A stretch of DNA of 64,000 nucleotides from Synechococcus sp. CS-1328. GTDB taxonomy: Bacteria; Cyanobacteriota; Cyanobacteriia; PCC-6307; Cyanobiaceae. The stretch covers positions 1 through 64,000 of the forward strand of contig NZ_JAHLYT010000051.1 in NCBI RefSeq assembly GCF_025128095.1, read 5' to 3'. The notes beneath the pieces are model-generated. The model was not told where the DNA came from, made no database searches, and worked only from the letters and a program-made list of their open reading frames with translations. The first letter of the stretch is position 1, and every line of letters starts with the position of its first letter. Shown in pieces: positions 8,206 through 16,965 of the stretch. Position numbers and translations under genes: made by a program.

Positions 8206-9090
8206 ATGCCGAGGCGCAGCGTGCCGAATCTGGTGAGAGCGGCGATCGCCATGGCGCTCTGCCTGAGCTTCGGGGCCAGCGGTGTTCTCGTGGCCGATGC
8301 GGCAGCAGGCAAGCCCCCGGAAGACTTCGGTCGCTGGGAAACAGCCGTGCGCGACTGCCAGTGGCAAGCGCTCAGTCTTGAGGTGGCACCAGCCCAACCT
8401 GATGCGCCTGCGCCACAGCGGGCGGCTCGAGTGACCCAACGCGTCGGGGCAGCCCGTCCTGCCAACCGGACGCAAGACGCAAGCGCCGAGCAATTCTTGA
8501 AGAGGCCGCGGCCTCCACACCCCCCTCCGCCCCTGCCAAGCCTGGAGGAGAGCACCGCAAGGGGCCCTGGGGACAGTGACACGCCCTCGGGGACGACCAG
8601 CGAGCCCTCTGCCGCCCCTGCCAAGACACCCGCGAGAGCTGCGGCGGCCCCGCTGAAGGCAGCGGCTCTACCGAAGGCCAACCACGGCAGCAGCGCCCAC
8701 CTGCTGGTGGGGGAACCAGCAGACGGCGCCAAGACGAACCGGGGCTGCCAGAGCCTGCGGCTCGATCAGCTGATGGAAGGACTGCTCAGCATCCAGGTCA
8801 TCGGCAGCGGGCGTGGCTCCCGCTTCGCCAGCGAGCAACTGATCTTCGTGGGATTCCTTGAGCCAGGTAGCGCCTCCCTGCAGTGCCAGGAAGGTCGGTG
8901 CAGCCCCCAATGGCCCCTGCTGGTGAAGGTGAGCACGGTCGCCAGCCGCAGCTACGACGAGCAGGGGTTGATCACCAGGCTGCCCAGCAGCCGCCTGGCC
9001 CGGGGGGAGTGCCGCCTCGATCGACACCACTTCCTCTGCGAAGCCCATGACGGGGACGGTGGGCTCTGGCGCGTTGAGGGCAACCACTGA
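8206..9090 (+). CDS. Exported hypothetical protein with proline-rich linker
   Basis: A 294-residue protein with a probable signal peptide (basic start, then AAIAMALCLSFGASGVLVADA). A long low-complexity region rich in Pro, Ala and Ser covers about residues 60-165 (for example HPPPPLPSLEE). A compact C-terminal domain (about residues 175-294) follows, starting GCQSLRLDQLMEGLL. It has four cysteines that could pair (in LQCQEGRCSPQ, GECRLD and FLCEAH). This looks like an exported or periplasmic domain on a flexible tether. No family is recognised. Confidence 0.6.
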   Translation: MPRRSVPNLVRAAIAMALCLSFGASGVLVADAAAGKPPEDFGRWETAVRDCQWQALSLEVAPAQPDAPAPQRAARVTQRVGAARPANRTQDASAEQFLKRPRPPHPPPPLPSLEESTARGPGDSDTPSGTTSEPSAAPAKTPARAAAAPLKAAALPKANHGSSAHLLVGEPADGAKTNRGCQSLRLDQLMEGLLSIQVIGSGRGSRFASEQLIFVGFLEPGSASLQCQEGRCSPQWPLLVKVSTVASRSYDEQGLITRLPSSRLARGECRLDRHHFLCEAHDGDGGLWRVEGNH

Positions 9091-9204
9091 GTGCGACCCC
9101 TGAGTGCGACCACCGAGGGCGTTCACCGAGTGCCCCGCAAAGGGTTGCAACAACCACTGGCGGGCCTACAGATTTCCTTTAGGATTGGCCCATCGGAGGA
9201 CGTC

Positions 9205-9288
9205 ATGCTCCACACCACATCGCTGCTTGCCCTGGTGGGCGCCGTCGGATTCGCACTGCTCTCGGTGGTGTTCGGCATCTTCACCTGA
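9205..9288 (+). CDS. Candidate 27-residue membrane microprotein
   Basis: A short open frame beginning MLHTTSLLALVG and ending VVFGIFT, consisting almost entirely of one transmembrane helix. A good Shine-Dalgarno (GGAGGA) lies four bases from the ATG, and the frame stops cleanly before the convergent tRNA-Cys. Many tiny single-helix proteins in cyanobacteria are subunits of photosystems, cytochrome b6f or NDH-1, but this sequence does not match the Psb, Psa or Pet small subunits I can recall. Coding status is inferred from the ribosome site and the clean helix only. Confidence 0.45.
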   Translation: MLHTTSLLALVGAVGFALLSVVFGIFT

Positions 9289-9371
9289 GCGCAGGCTCGC
9301 GGCCACACGGCCCAGAAGCTGGAGATCGAGCTCAGCACCAGCATGAACTCCGGATGGAGTTCGGATCATCA

Positions 9372-9442
9372 AGGCGGCACCCAGATTCGAACTGGGGGTA
9401 AAGGATTTGCAATCCTCTGCCTTACCACTTGGCCATGCCGCC
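9372..9442 (-). tRNA. tRNA-Cys (anticodon GCA)
   Basis: On the minus strand the sequence folds as a 71-nucleotide cloverleaf. It has acceptor GGCGGCA paired with TGCCGCC, anticodon loop TTGCAAA with anticodon GCA, a T-arm containing GTTCGAATC, and discriminator U73, as expected for tRNA-Cys. CCA is not encoded. Confidence 0.95.
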
Positions 9443-9486
9443 GACCGGGGAGCAAACTCCCTGCAGCGGATCGTATCAGCCATGGC

Positions 9487-10737
9487 ATGCCCTCCCGTCT
9501 GCTGGTCCTGAGCAACGGCCACGGCGAGGATCTGATCGCCCTGCGCATCCTTGAGGCCCTGCGGGAGCAGCAACCGGACTGCCAGCTGACGGTGATGGCC
9601 TTGGTGGGCCTTGGCCAGACCTACGCGGCGGCCGAAGCCGCCGGCTGGCTGCAGGTGGTGGGCCCCCGCCGCTCCCTGCCCAGTGGTGGCTTCAGCAACC
9701 AGAGCCTGCGGGGCCTGCTGCGTGACCTGCGGGCCGGCCTGCCCCTCCTCTCCCTACGGCAGTGGCGCTGGGTGCGGCGCTGGGGACAGGCCGGCCATCC
9801 GGTGCTGGCGGTGGGGGATCTGCTGCCCCTGCTGCTGGCCTGGAGCGGCGGCGGCCCCTACGGCTTCGTGGGCACCCCCAAGAGCGACGCCACCTGGGCC
9901 ACGCCGCCGCCACCGGGCTGGGGCCGGCCCGGCCTCGACGACCGCTATCACCGCTGCAAGGGCAGTGAATGGGATCCGTGGGAATGGGCGCTGATGCGCG
10001 CCGCTCCCTGTCGTCTGGTGGCCGTGCGCGACCGGCTCACGGCCCGCGGCCTGCGGCGCCACGGCGTCGCCGCCCTCGCCCCGGGCAACCCGATGATGGA
10101 TGGCTTCCAGGCCGAGGCCGCGCCCATCGGCCTGCGCCACGGTCGGCGACTGTTGCTGCTGCCCGGCAGCCGCCTGCCGGAAGCGCTCGGCAATCTGGAG
10201 CGTCTGCTCGAAGCCGCGCTGCAGGTGCGGGTCAACGGCCCGCTCCACCTGCTGCTGGCCTGCGGCAACCAGCCCACCAGCGCGGAGCTGGCCCCGCTGC
10301 TGCGCCGGGCTGGCTTCAGCAGCGCCTGCCTGAGCGCGGAGCAGGACGCGATCGGAGCGCGGGACCGCTGGCGGGCGGGCAGCATCGACCTGCTGGTGGG
10401 TCCAGGCTGCTTCGGCCGCTGGGCGGCCTGGTGCGAGCTGGGGCTCGCCACCGCCGGAACCGCCACCGAGCAGCTGGTGGGGCTGGGGGTGCCGGCCCTC
10501 TCACTGCCGGGCCCCGGGCCGCAGTTCAAGCCGGGGTTCGCCCGCCGCCAGTCCCGCCTGCTGGGTGGGGCGGTGCTGCCCTGCCACACACCTGCCGAAC
10601 TGGCCCGCACGGCGACGCGCTGGCTGGACGAGCCGGAGCTGAGGCGGCGGCTGGGAACCATCGGCCGCCGCCGCATGGGCCCCGCCGGCGGTAGCCAGCG
10701 ATTGGCGGAGCTGATCAGGCAGCACCTGCTGGCGTAA
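9487..10737 (+). CDS. Lipid-A-disaccharide synthase-related protein
   Basis: A 416-residue glycosyltransferase-like protein of the LpxB-related family common in cyanobacteria. The N-terminus RLLVLSNGHGEDLIALRIL is the Rossmann start typical of this family, followed by GDLLPLLLAW, GNPMMDGF, LLLLPGSRLPEAL and a C-terminal GTATEQLVGLGVPALSLPG donor-site region. Cyanobacteria of this group lack a complete canonical lipid A pathway, so the substrate is unknown and probably another glycolipid. The ATG at 9487 starts just before the conserved strand; the frame is open upstream across the tRNA-Cys, which rules out earlier starts. Confidence 0.8.
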   Translation: MPSRLLVLSNGHGEDLIALRILEALREQQPDCQLTVMALVGLGQTYAAAEAAGWLQVVGPRRSLPSGGFSNQSLRGLLRDLRAGLPLLSLRQWRWVRRWGQAGHPVLAVGDLLPLLLAWSGGGPYGFVGTPKSDATWATPPPPGWGRPGLDDRYHRCKGSEWDPWEWALMRAAPCRLVAVRDRLTARGLRRHGVAALAPGNPMMDGFQAEAAPIGLRHGRRLLLLPGSRLPEALGNLERLLEAALQVRVNGPLHLLLACGNQPTSAELAPLLRRAGFSSACLSAEQDAIGARDRWRAGSIDLLVGPGCFGRWAAWCELGLATAGTATEQLVGLGVPALSLPGPGPQFKPGFARRQSRLLGGAVLPCHTPAELARTATRWLDEPELRRRLGTIGRRRMGPAGGSQRLAELIRQHLLA

Positions 10738-10797
10738 GCACCGGCCCTGGCAGTCCGCCGCTGCGGCGGATGATGAGCGGAGCCTCAGACCCTGCCC

Positions 10798-11055
10798 ATG
10801 GTTGCCATTCCCGACCGCACCTACAACGCCGCCTGCGGCCGGCTGGCCAGCCGGTTGGGGGTGAGCCTCGCTTCCGCCCGCCGCAAGGTGGACGTGCGGG
10901 CCAGCCAGGAAGCCCTGCGGGACGTGGCCTCCAAGGTGGCGCTGGCCGAACGGATGCTGGAGGAGGTGATCGCCAGCGGAGTCGACAACGAGGCTCTGCT
11001 CTCCTCGGTGCTGGGGGCGGTGAGCAGCGAGGAGTATTTCCTCGATGAGGACTGA
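10798..11055 (+). CDS. Small conserved-looking hypothetical protein
   Basis: An 85-residue predicted all-helical protein with no membrane segment. It starts MVAIPDRTYNAACGRLA and ends in the acidic tail SSEEYFLDED. The region SLASARRKVDVRASQ is basic, and the following helices are Ala/Leu-rich. I do not recognise a domain. It lies 60 bases after the LpxB-related gene on the same strand, so it may be co-transcribed. Codon use and third-position GC resemble the neighbours, which supports its being real. Confidence 0.6.
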   Translation: MVAIPDRTYNAACGRLASRLGVSLASARRKVDVRASQEALRDVASKVALAERMLEEVIASGVDNEALLSSVLGAVSSEEYFLDED

Positions 11056-11136
11056 ACCGGGACGTGCACTGCCTGCAAAGACAACTGTCTGAGATCAGGC
11101 TGAGATCAGGCCGGCACTGGGCGCGGAACTGGCGGC

Positions 11137-11802
11137 TCAGCGGTTGCCGCCGCTGGAGTGCTCGAACAGGAGCGGAAAGCGGTGGCGATCCAGCTCGGCG
11201 AACACCGGCAGACAACCAAAGCAACGCAGCGCCAGATCCCAGCGGTCTTCCCGCTTCAGCATGGTCTCAAGCTGATCGCGGGCAGGCAGCAGATAGCGCA
11301 CATCCCCGGCGGCATAGGCCAGCTGGGCCTCGCTGAGGTCTTCGACCCGGCCCCAGTCAGAACTCTGGGCCTGCTTGTCGAGCTCCACCCCCACGAGCTC
11401 CTGCACCACATCCTTGAGACCGTGCCTGGGGCTGTAGGTGCGGCCCAGGCGACTGGCCACCTTGGTGCAGAAGATCGGATCCACCGCGATGTCGAGATTC
11501 TCGGCCAGGGCCGCCACATCGAAGCGGGCGAAGTGGAACACCTTTTCGATCGCCGGGTTCTCCATCAGGGCCTGGAGCCGCGGCGCCGCGTCCTGGCCGC
11601 GGGCCAGGCGAATGCAGCAGACGTTGTCGTGGTCGTCGCAGATCTGCACCAGGCAGAGCCGGTCGCGGCCGTGGATCAGCCCCATCGCCTCCGTATCCAC
11701 CGCCAGGGCCCGGGCTCCGGCGTAGAGCGCCTGCCACTCGGCATCGAGATCCCCGTCAAACACGGCGAAACGGGCGGGGGCGGAACCGGGGGCCGGGGCC
11801 AT
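11137..11802 (-). CDS. RNase D-like 3'-5' exonuclease
   Basis: A 221-residue DEDDy-type exonuclease. Motif I is AVDTEAMG (Asp36, Glu38), motif II is FHFARFDVAAL, and motif III is YAAGDVRYLL with the catalytic Tyr and Asp. It covers only the catalytic domain and lacks the HRDC domains of E. coli RNase D, as is common in cyanobacteria. It probably trims 3' ends of structured RNAs such as tRNA precursors. It is a single leftward gene between two rightward ones. Confidence 0.9.
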   Translation of the reverse strand: MAPAPGSAPARFAVFDGDLDAEWQALYAGARALAVDTEAMGLIHGRDRLCLVQICDDHDNVCCIRLARGQDAAPRLQALMENPAIEKVFHFARFDVAALAENLDIAVDPIFCTKVASRLGRTYSPRHGLKDVVQELVGVELDKQAQSSDWGRVEDLSEAQLAYAAGDVRYLLPARDQLETMLKREDRWDLALRCFGCLPVFAELDRHRFPLLFEHSSGGNR

Positions 11803-11949
11803 GGCAGCGACAGGCAGGTCCCACCATCGTGATGGAGCGCCCGCTCAGGCAGGCCGGTCAAGAGCGGCGGGATCCATGGACTCCCCATTCCGTCCACAAT
11901 GGGGATCCTTCACACCGCGTCCGCCCGGCGGCACGCTGCTTGCCCCGCC

Positions 11950-12501
11950 ATGCCCACCCTGGGTTCCACCTTCCTGCTCACCCTGCTGCTGGCCATCGGG
12001 CTGGTGTTCTTCCTGCGGGCTGCCAGCAAAGACCGCACCACCGTGGTGGAGGTGCATTCGCCGCGGCCACCGGTGGAGGTGCTGCAGGGCCTGAGTGACT
12101 GGCTCACGGCGCGGGGCTGGCAATCGGCAGGCGGCGATCCGGATCTCCGTCTGCTGCGCTTCCAGGGACAGGTGGGCTCCAGCACCGCCCTGGCGCTGCT
12201 GCTCTCGCTGCTCGGAGGCATCGGCGCCGCCTGCCTCGGCCTGGTGCTGCGCCAGTTGCTGCCCGCCCTGGGCTGGTGGCCGCTGTTGCTGGCCCTGCTC
12301 GGTCCGGCGGCGGGGTTGCTCTACCGGCGCCGCGCCGAGCGGGCCGAAAGCGTCGAGTTGCGCCTGATCAACGACGAGTCGGCCAGCGGCAGCACCCTGC
12401 GCCTGCGCGCCCACCGGGACGAACTGATCGCCCTGGAAGTGGAGCTGGGTTCGCAGCTGGAGCTGGCCAGCGACGGCGCCCTGCTCAGTTCGCCGATCTG
12501 A
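11950..12501 (+). CDS. CCB2/CCB4-like cofactor assembly protein (probable)
   Basis: A 183-residue membrane protein. One N-terminal helix (FLLTLLLAIGLVFFLRA) is followed by a soluble segment with KDRTTVVEV and GLSDWLTARGWQ. Two central membrane helices (ALALLLSLLGGIGAACLG and WWPLLLALLGPAAGLLY) and a C-terminal soluble domain complete it. This layout matches the cyanobacterial family annotated as cofactor assembly of complex C subunit B (CCB2/CCB4), which helps attach heme c' to cytochrome b6 in the thylakoid. The assignment rests on topology and recalled family features, not on catalytic motifs. The ATG at 11950 gives a short cytoplasmic lead before helix 1. Confidence 0.55.
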   Translation: MPTLGSTFLLTLLLAIGLVFFLRAASKDRTTVVEVHSPRPPVEVLQGLSDWLTARGWQSAGGDPDLRLLRFQGQVGSSTALALLLSLLGGIGAACLGLVLRQLLPALGWWPLLLALLGPAAGLLYRRRAERAESVELRLINDESASGSTLRLRAHRDELIALEVELGSQLELASDGALLSSPI

Positions 12502-12620
12502 TCGATCCGAACATCCTCCCGAAGCAAGCAATCCAAAACACAGCACCACCGTCACCTGCCTGATTGCAGCGGTTCCATCCCCGCAACCATCACGGTTTCC
12601 CTTCTCCCCCTTTACCCCCC

Positions 12621-13439
12621 ATGCGGGTTCTGCGTCTGTCTCTGCTCACGGCCCTGCTGCTGGCGCCGCTGCTGAGCGCGGCCGGGGCCCGCACCCCCCT
12701 TATGCCAGGCAGCGACCCCCTGACGGGCCCGCGCTCCAGGCTGGCCAAGGACTGGCTGGGGATTCGCCCCGTGACACCCTCCATCCCGATCCTGGTGATG
12801 GCAGGCCATGCCGATTCGCAAGCGATGAATGGCTCGGGCACCAGCGGCGCCGCCGTGGATCTGGGAGGTGCCGCACCGATGGATCCCAGCATGCGGGACG
12901 AGCTCTACTGGAACCTGCTGACCGCCAGGGCGGTGGTGGAGCTGGGCCGCCAGAGCGGCCTCAACATCGTCTTCTATGAGCCGCCGGCCCGCACGATCGC
13001 CGAGGCGGACGATCCGCGCACCAACTGGAGCGTGGGGCGGAACCATGTGGCCCAGGGCGGCTATGCCCTGGAGATCCACTACGACGCCTACGGCCCCGAT
13101 GGCGTGGGCTCCGGCCTGATCCCACCCCTGACCCCCTGGAGCCGCTCACGCCTGGATGAAAGCCTGGCGGCGGCCTTCGGGCCCTATCCCCTCGGCTACC
13201 GAGGCGGCCTGGGAGCACCGCGCCGCGGCATCGCCATCCTCGAAATCGGCAAGTTGGAAGGCCCGCTGGAAGACAGCCTGCGGGATCCGCAGCGCCGCCA
13301 GGCCACGATCGAGGCGATCGCCGGCCGGGTGGTGGAGGCCCTCAGAGCCGGGGTGACGAGCCCCTTCAGCCCACCGCCTGATGGGGTTGGCAGCGCTCCA
13401 CGAGGGTCGAGTCCTCGAGCCAGTTCTGCGGCCTGGTGA
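12621..13439 (+). CDS. Exported N-acetylmuramoyl-L-alanine amidase-like protein
   Basis: A 272-residue protein with a signal peptide ([20 protein letters not shown]). The body shows an Amidase_3-like order of motifs: [10 protein letters not shown] (first zinc His), a helix with [32 protein letters not shown] (second zinc His) and [10 protein letters not shown] (possible catalytic Glu). That order fits a zinc-dependent peptidoglycan amidase, but spacing and several residues differ from characterised enzymes, so activity is uncertain. The ATG at 12621 starts the signal peptide. The last 25 codons run 74 bases into the convergent hemF 3' end and look like non-conserved tail. Confidence 0.6.
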   Translation: MRVLRLSLLTALLLAPLLSAAGARTPLMPGSDPLTGPRSRLAKDWLGIRPVTPSIPILVMAGHADSQAMNGSGTSGAAVDLGGAAPMDPSMRDELYWNLLTARAVVELGRQSGLNIVFYEPPARTIAEADDPRTNWSVGRNHVAQGGYALEIHYDAYGPDGVGSGLIPPLTPWSRSRLDESLAAAFGPYPLGYRGGLGAPRRGIAILEIGKLEGPLEDSLRDPQRRQATIEAIAGRVVEALRAGVTSPFSPPPDGVGSAPRGSSPRASSAAW

Positions 13440-14478
13440 ACACCTCGGTGAGCAGCGCCTCGCGGCTGCCCGCCTCGGGCGTGTAGCCGTATTCCCAGCG
13501 CACCAGCGGCGGCAGCGACATCAGGATCGATTCGGTGCGGCCATTGGTCTGCAGGCCGAAGATCGTGCCCCGGTCGAAGACCAGATTGAATTCCACGTAG
13601 CGGCCGCGGCGGTAGAGCTGGAAGTCGCGCTCCCTTTCGCCGTAGGGGGTGTCCTGGCGTTTCTCGGCGATCGGCACATAACTGGGCAGGAAGGCGTTGC
13701 CACAGGCGCTCGCCAGGGAAAACAGCTGCTCCCAGGTCTGGGGCAGCGGACCGATCGCCGTGGCGGCCGCCGCCGCCAGACCGCCTGGATCCTGGCCCTT
13801 GTAGAGCATGCCGCCGGGATCCTGATAGTCGTAGAAGATGCCGCCGACGCCGCGGGTCTCAGCCCGGTGGCGCAGGAAGAAATACTCGTCGCACCAGGGC
13901 TTGAACACCGTGTAGTAGGCCGGATTCACCGAATCGCAGGCGGTCTTGAGCGTCTGGTGGAAATGCTGGGCATCCTCCAGGAACGGGTAATACGGGGTGA
14001 GGTCGGCACCGCCGCCGAACCACCACACCGGCCCCGCCTCGAAGTAGCGGTAGTTGAGGTGAACCGTGGGGATGTAGGGATTGCGCGGATGCAGCACCAT
14101 CGAGGTGCCGGTCGCGAACCAACGCTGGCCCGCCGCCTCAGGACGCTGGCTGAGGATCGAAGGCGGCAGCTGGTCTCCCTCCACCTCGGAGAAGTTGACG
14201 CCCCCCTGCTCGAACACCCGACCGTTCTTCATCACCCGCGAACGGCCGCCGCCGCCCTCGGGCCGCTCCCAGCTCTCTTCCTGAAAGCGGCCCTCGCCAT
14301 CGAGCTGCTCCAGGCCGGCGCAGATCGAATCCTGCAGACCCATCAGCAGGGCCTTGGCACGGGCACGGGAGTCGGCGGGGGGCATCTCCATGAAGGCGGG
14401 CACCGCTGGGGCTGGGAAGGTGGCTTCACCATTCCAGCCCGCCGGGTCCCCAGACAAGGCTTCGAGAGCGTCTGTCAC
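13366..14478 (-). CDS. hemF: Oxygen-dependent coproporphyrinogen III oxidase
   Basis: Aerobic HemF converts coproporphyrinogen III to protoporphyrinogen IX for heme and chlorophyll synthesis. Highly conserved segments are visible: [50 protein letters not shown] and [19 protein letters not shown] at 14478 gives 370 residues, and an ATG at 14391 gives 341, closer to the usual ~340. I list the longer form because nothing blocks it, but the first 29 residues are poorly supported. The 3' end overlaps the convergent amidase-like gene. Confidence 0.95.
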   Translation of the reverse strand: MTDALEALSGDPAGWNGEATFPAPAVPAFMEMPPADSRARAKALLMGLQDSICAGLEQLDGEGRFQEESWERPEGGGGRSRVMKNGRVFEQGGVNFSEVEGDQLPPSILSQRPEAAGQRWFATGTSMVLHPRNPYIPTVHLNYRYFEAGPVWWFGGGADLTPYYPFLEDAQHFHQTLKTACDSVNPAYYTVFKPWCDEYFFLRHRAETRGVGGIFYDYQDPGGMLYKGQDPGGLAAAAATAIGPLPQTWEQLFSLASACGNAFLPSYVPIAEKRQDTPYGERERDFQLYRRGRYVEFNLVFDRGTIFGLQTNGRTESILMSLPPLVRWEYGYTPEAGSREALLTEVFTRPQNWLEDSTLVERCQPHQAVG

Positions 14479-14583
14479 GGGTTCGTGTGCTGTTTCACCA
14501 GGGGCATCGCAAGCGCGACGGACCCGGCCTGACAGCGGCCGCCAGCGCTCTCCTTAGGATCCAGCCACCAGTGACCCGCCGGC

Positions 14584-15669
14584 ATGGCCACCCCTGACCA
14601 GGCGCACGCCGCCCTCCAAGCCCTTCAGGATGCCGGCAGCGGCCGCGGCCTGATTGAGCTGGAGTGGATCCAGCAGGTGCGGCTGCAGGAGCGGCGAGCC
14701 GTGTTCCGGCTGGCGCTGCCGGGCTACGCCAACAGTCAGCGGGAGCGGATCGTGGCCGAGGCCCGTGCCGCCCTGCTCGCCCTCGATGGCATCGACGACG
14801 TGCAGATCGAACTGGCCCAGCCGGTGCAGCAGGGGTCCCCGATCGGCGGCGCCGGCCATGGGCCGGGCCAGCTGCCGGAGCGGCAGGCCATCCCCGGTGT
14901 GCGCCAGGTGATCGCCGTAAGCAGCGGCAAGGGCGGTGTGGGCAAGAGCACCGTGGCCGTGAACCTGGCCTGCGCCCTGGCCCGCCGCGGCCTGCGGGTG
15001 GGCCTGCTGGATGCGGACATCTACGGCCCCAACGCCCCCACCATGCTCGGCGTGGCCGACCGCACCCCCGAGGTGCGCGGCAGTGGCGACAGCCAGATCC
15101 TGGTGCCGATCGAGAGCTGTGGCATCGCCATGGTGTCGATGGGCCTGCTGATCCAGGACAACCAGCCGGTGATCTGGCGGGGGCCGATGCTCAACGGCAT
15201 CATCCGCCAGTTCCTCTATCAGGCCGACTGGGGCGAACGGGACGTGCTGGTGGTGGACCTGCCCCCCGGCACCGGCGATGCCCAGCTGAGCCTGGCCCAG
15301 GCCGTACCGATGGCCGGGGTGGTGATTGTCACCACACCCCAGCAGGTGTCGCTGCAGGATGCCCGCCGCGGCCTGGCGATGTTCCTGCAGATGGGCGTGA
15401 CCGTGCTCGGCGTGGTGGAGAACATGAGCGCCTTCATCCCCCCCGATGCGCCTGACAAGCACTACGCCCTGTTCGGCAGCGGCGGCGGCCAGCGCCTGGC
15501 CGATGAAGCCGGTGTTCCCCTGCTGGCGGAACTGCCCCTGGAGATGAGCGTGCGCGAGGGCGGTGACAGCGGCCTGCCGGTGGTGATCAGCGCCCCGGAA
15601 TCGGTGACGGCCCAAGCCTTCGGTGCCCTGGCCGAGCGGATGATGGCACTCACTCCGGCGGCGGCCTGA
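14584..15669 (+). CDS. mrp: Mrp/ApbC-family Fe-S cluster carrier ATPase
   Basis: A 361-residue protein: an N-terminal DUF59/MIP18-like domain (about residues 1-90), then a P-loop ATPase with the deviant Walker A IAVSSGKGGVGKSTVAVNLA and LLDADIYGPNAPTML. VVDLPPGTGDAQLSLAQ is the family signature of Mrp proteins that carry and transfer [4Fe-4S] clusters. The usual CxxC near the C-terminus of other Mrp proteins is not apparent here, as in several cyanobacterial members. It is three bases from rodA and probably co-transcribed with it. Confidence 0.9.
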   Translation: MATPDQAHAALQALQDAGSGRGLIELEWIQQVRLQERRAVFRLALPGYANSQRERIVAEARAALLALDGIDDVQIELAQPVQQGSPIGGAGHGPGQLPERQAIPGVRQVIAVSSGKGGVGKSTVAVNLACALARRGLRVGLLDADIYGPNAPTMLGVADRTPEVRGSGDSQILVPIESCGIAMVSMGLLIQDNQPVIWRGPMLNGIIRQFLYQADWGERDVLVVDLPPGTGDAQLSLAQAVPMAGVVIVTTPQQVSLQDARRGLAMFLQMGVTVLGVVENMSAFIPPDAPDKHYALFGSGGGQRLADEAGVPLLAELPLEMSVREGGDSGLPVVISAPESVTAQAFGALAERMMALTPAAA

Positions 15670-15672
15670 TCC

Positions 15673-16965
15673 ATGGCCAGCGCCCTGGCCCGCTCCAGCG
15701 CGGCGGGCCGCCGCGGCCTGTTCTCGAAGCGACGGGCCTGGCGCCGTCGCCCGCTGCAGGACGTGGACCTGATCCTCTGGGGCATTCCCCTGGCGATGAC
15801 CCTGGTGTCGGGCATTCTGATCGCCAGCACCCAGCGCCAGGCCCCCTACGCCGAGTGGTATCAGCACTGGATCACCGCGGCGGTGGGGATGGTGCTGGCC
15901 CTGCTGCTGGCCCGGGTGCCGCTGAAGCGGCTGCAGACCCTGCAGTGGCCGATCTACGGCCTGACCGTGGCCAGCCTGGTCGCCGTGCGCGTGATCGGCA
16001 CCTCGGCCATGGGGGCCCAGAGCTGGATCAACATCGGTGGCTTCTACGTGCAGCCCTCCGAATTCGCCAAGCTGGCGGCGATCCTGCTGCTGGCCGGCGT
16101 GCTGTCGCGCTACCCGGTCGAGCGACCGGTTGATCTGCTGCGCCCGGCGATGGTGATCGGACTGCCCTGGATCCTGGTGTTCATCCAGCCGGATCTGGGC
16201 ACCTCCCTGGTCTTCGGCGCCGTGCTGCTCACCATGCTGTTCTGGGCCGGCATGCCCCTGGCCTGGGTGCTGCTGCTGCTATCACCCCTGTTCACCGCCA
16301 TCCTCTCGGGCACCCTGCCCTGGGCCCTGGCCGGCTGGATCCCGCTGATGGGAGTGATCGCCTGGCGCTCCCTGCCCTGGAAGCGGCTGGCCCTCTCGGT
16401 GGTGCTGGCGGTGCAGGGGCTGTTTGCCGTGGCCACCCCATGGCTGTGGAGCCACGGCCTCAAGCCTCACCAGCGGGATCGTCTGGTGATGTTCCTCGAC
16501 CCCTCCAAGGACCCCCTGGGCGGCGGCTATCACCTGCTGCAGAGCAAGGTGGGCATCGGCTCCGGCGGGCTCTGGGGCACCGGATTGATGCAGGGCAACC
16601 TCACCAAGCTGCGCTTCATCCCGGAACAACACACCGATTTCATCTTCAGCGCCCTGGGAGAGGAGACCGGCTTCCTGGGCACCATGCTTGTGGTCGGCGG
16701 CTTTGCCCTGCTGATGTGGCGGTTGCTGCAGATCGCCGGCAAAGCCACCAGTGATTTCGAATCCCTGGTGGTGGTGGGGGTTGGGGCGATGCTGATGTTC
16801 CAGGTGGTGGTGAACATCAACATGACCATCGGCCTCGGACCGATCACCGGCATTCCCCTGCCGTGGCTGAGTTACGGGCGATTCGCGATGTTGGTGAATT
16901 TCATCGCCCTCGGCCTGTGCGCCTCGGTGAACCGCCAGACCCGTGCCAGCCGCGGGCGCTGGTGA
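15673..16965 (+). CDS. rodA: Rod shape-determining SEDS glycosyltransferase RodA
   Basis: A 430-residue multi-pass membrane protein of the SEDS family (about 10-11 helices). Family signatures include GAQSWINIGGFYVQPSEFAKLA, FIQPDLGTSLV, DPLGGGYHLLQSKVGIGSGG, PEQHTDFIFSALGEE and PITGIPLPWLSYG. RodA polymerises lipid II into glycan strands during cell elongation with a class B PBP. The basic N-terminal 25 residues form a cytoplasmic tail. It sits directly after mrp, and its stop overlaps the start of the kinase-like gene, so the three genes form an operon. Confidence 0.93.
   Translation: MASALARSSAAGRRGLFSKRRAWRRRPLQDVDLILWGIPLAMTLVSGILIASTQRQAPYAEWYQHWITAAVGMVLALLLARVPLKRLQTLQWPIYGLTVASLVAVRVIGTSAMGAQSWINIGGFYVQPSEFAKLAAILLLAGVLSRYPVERPVDLLRPAMVIGLPWILVFIQPDLGTSLVFGAVLLTMLFWAGMPLAWVLLLLSPLFTAILSGTLPWALAGWIPLMGVIAWRSLPWKRLALSVVLAVQGLFAVATPWLWSHGLKPHQRDRLVMFLDPSKDPLGGGYHLLQSKVGIGSGGLWGTGLMQGNLTKLRFIPEQHTDFIFSALGEETGFLGTMLVVGGFALLMWRLLQIAGKATSDFESLVVVGVGAMLMFQVVVNINMTIGLGPITGIPLPWLSYGRFAMLVNFIALGLCASVNRQTRASRGRW

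Noticed and set aside
8127-8732. Leftward 201-codon frame opposite the exported hypothetical protein
   Set aside because: The plus-strand frame has a signal peptide and a cysteine-containing folded domain; the minus-strand frame is Ala/Gly/Arg-rich without features.
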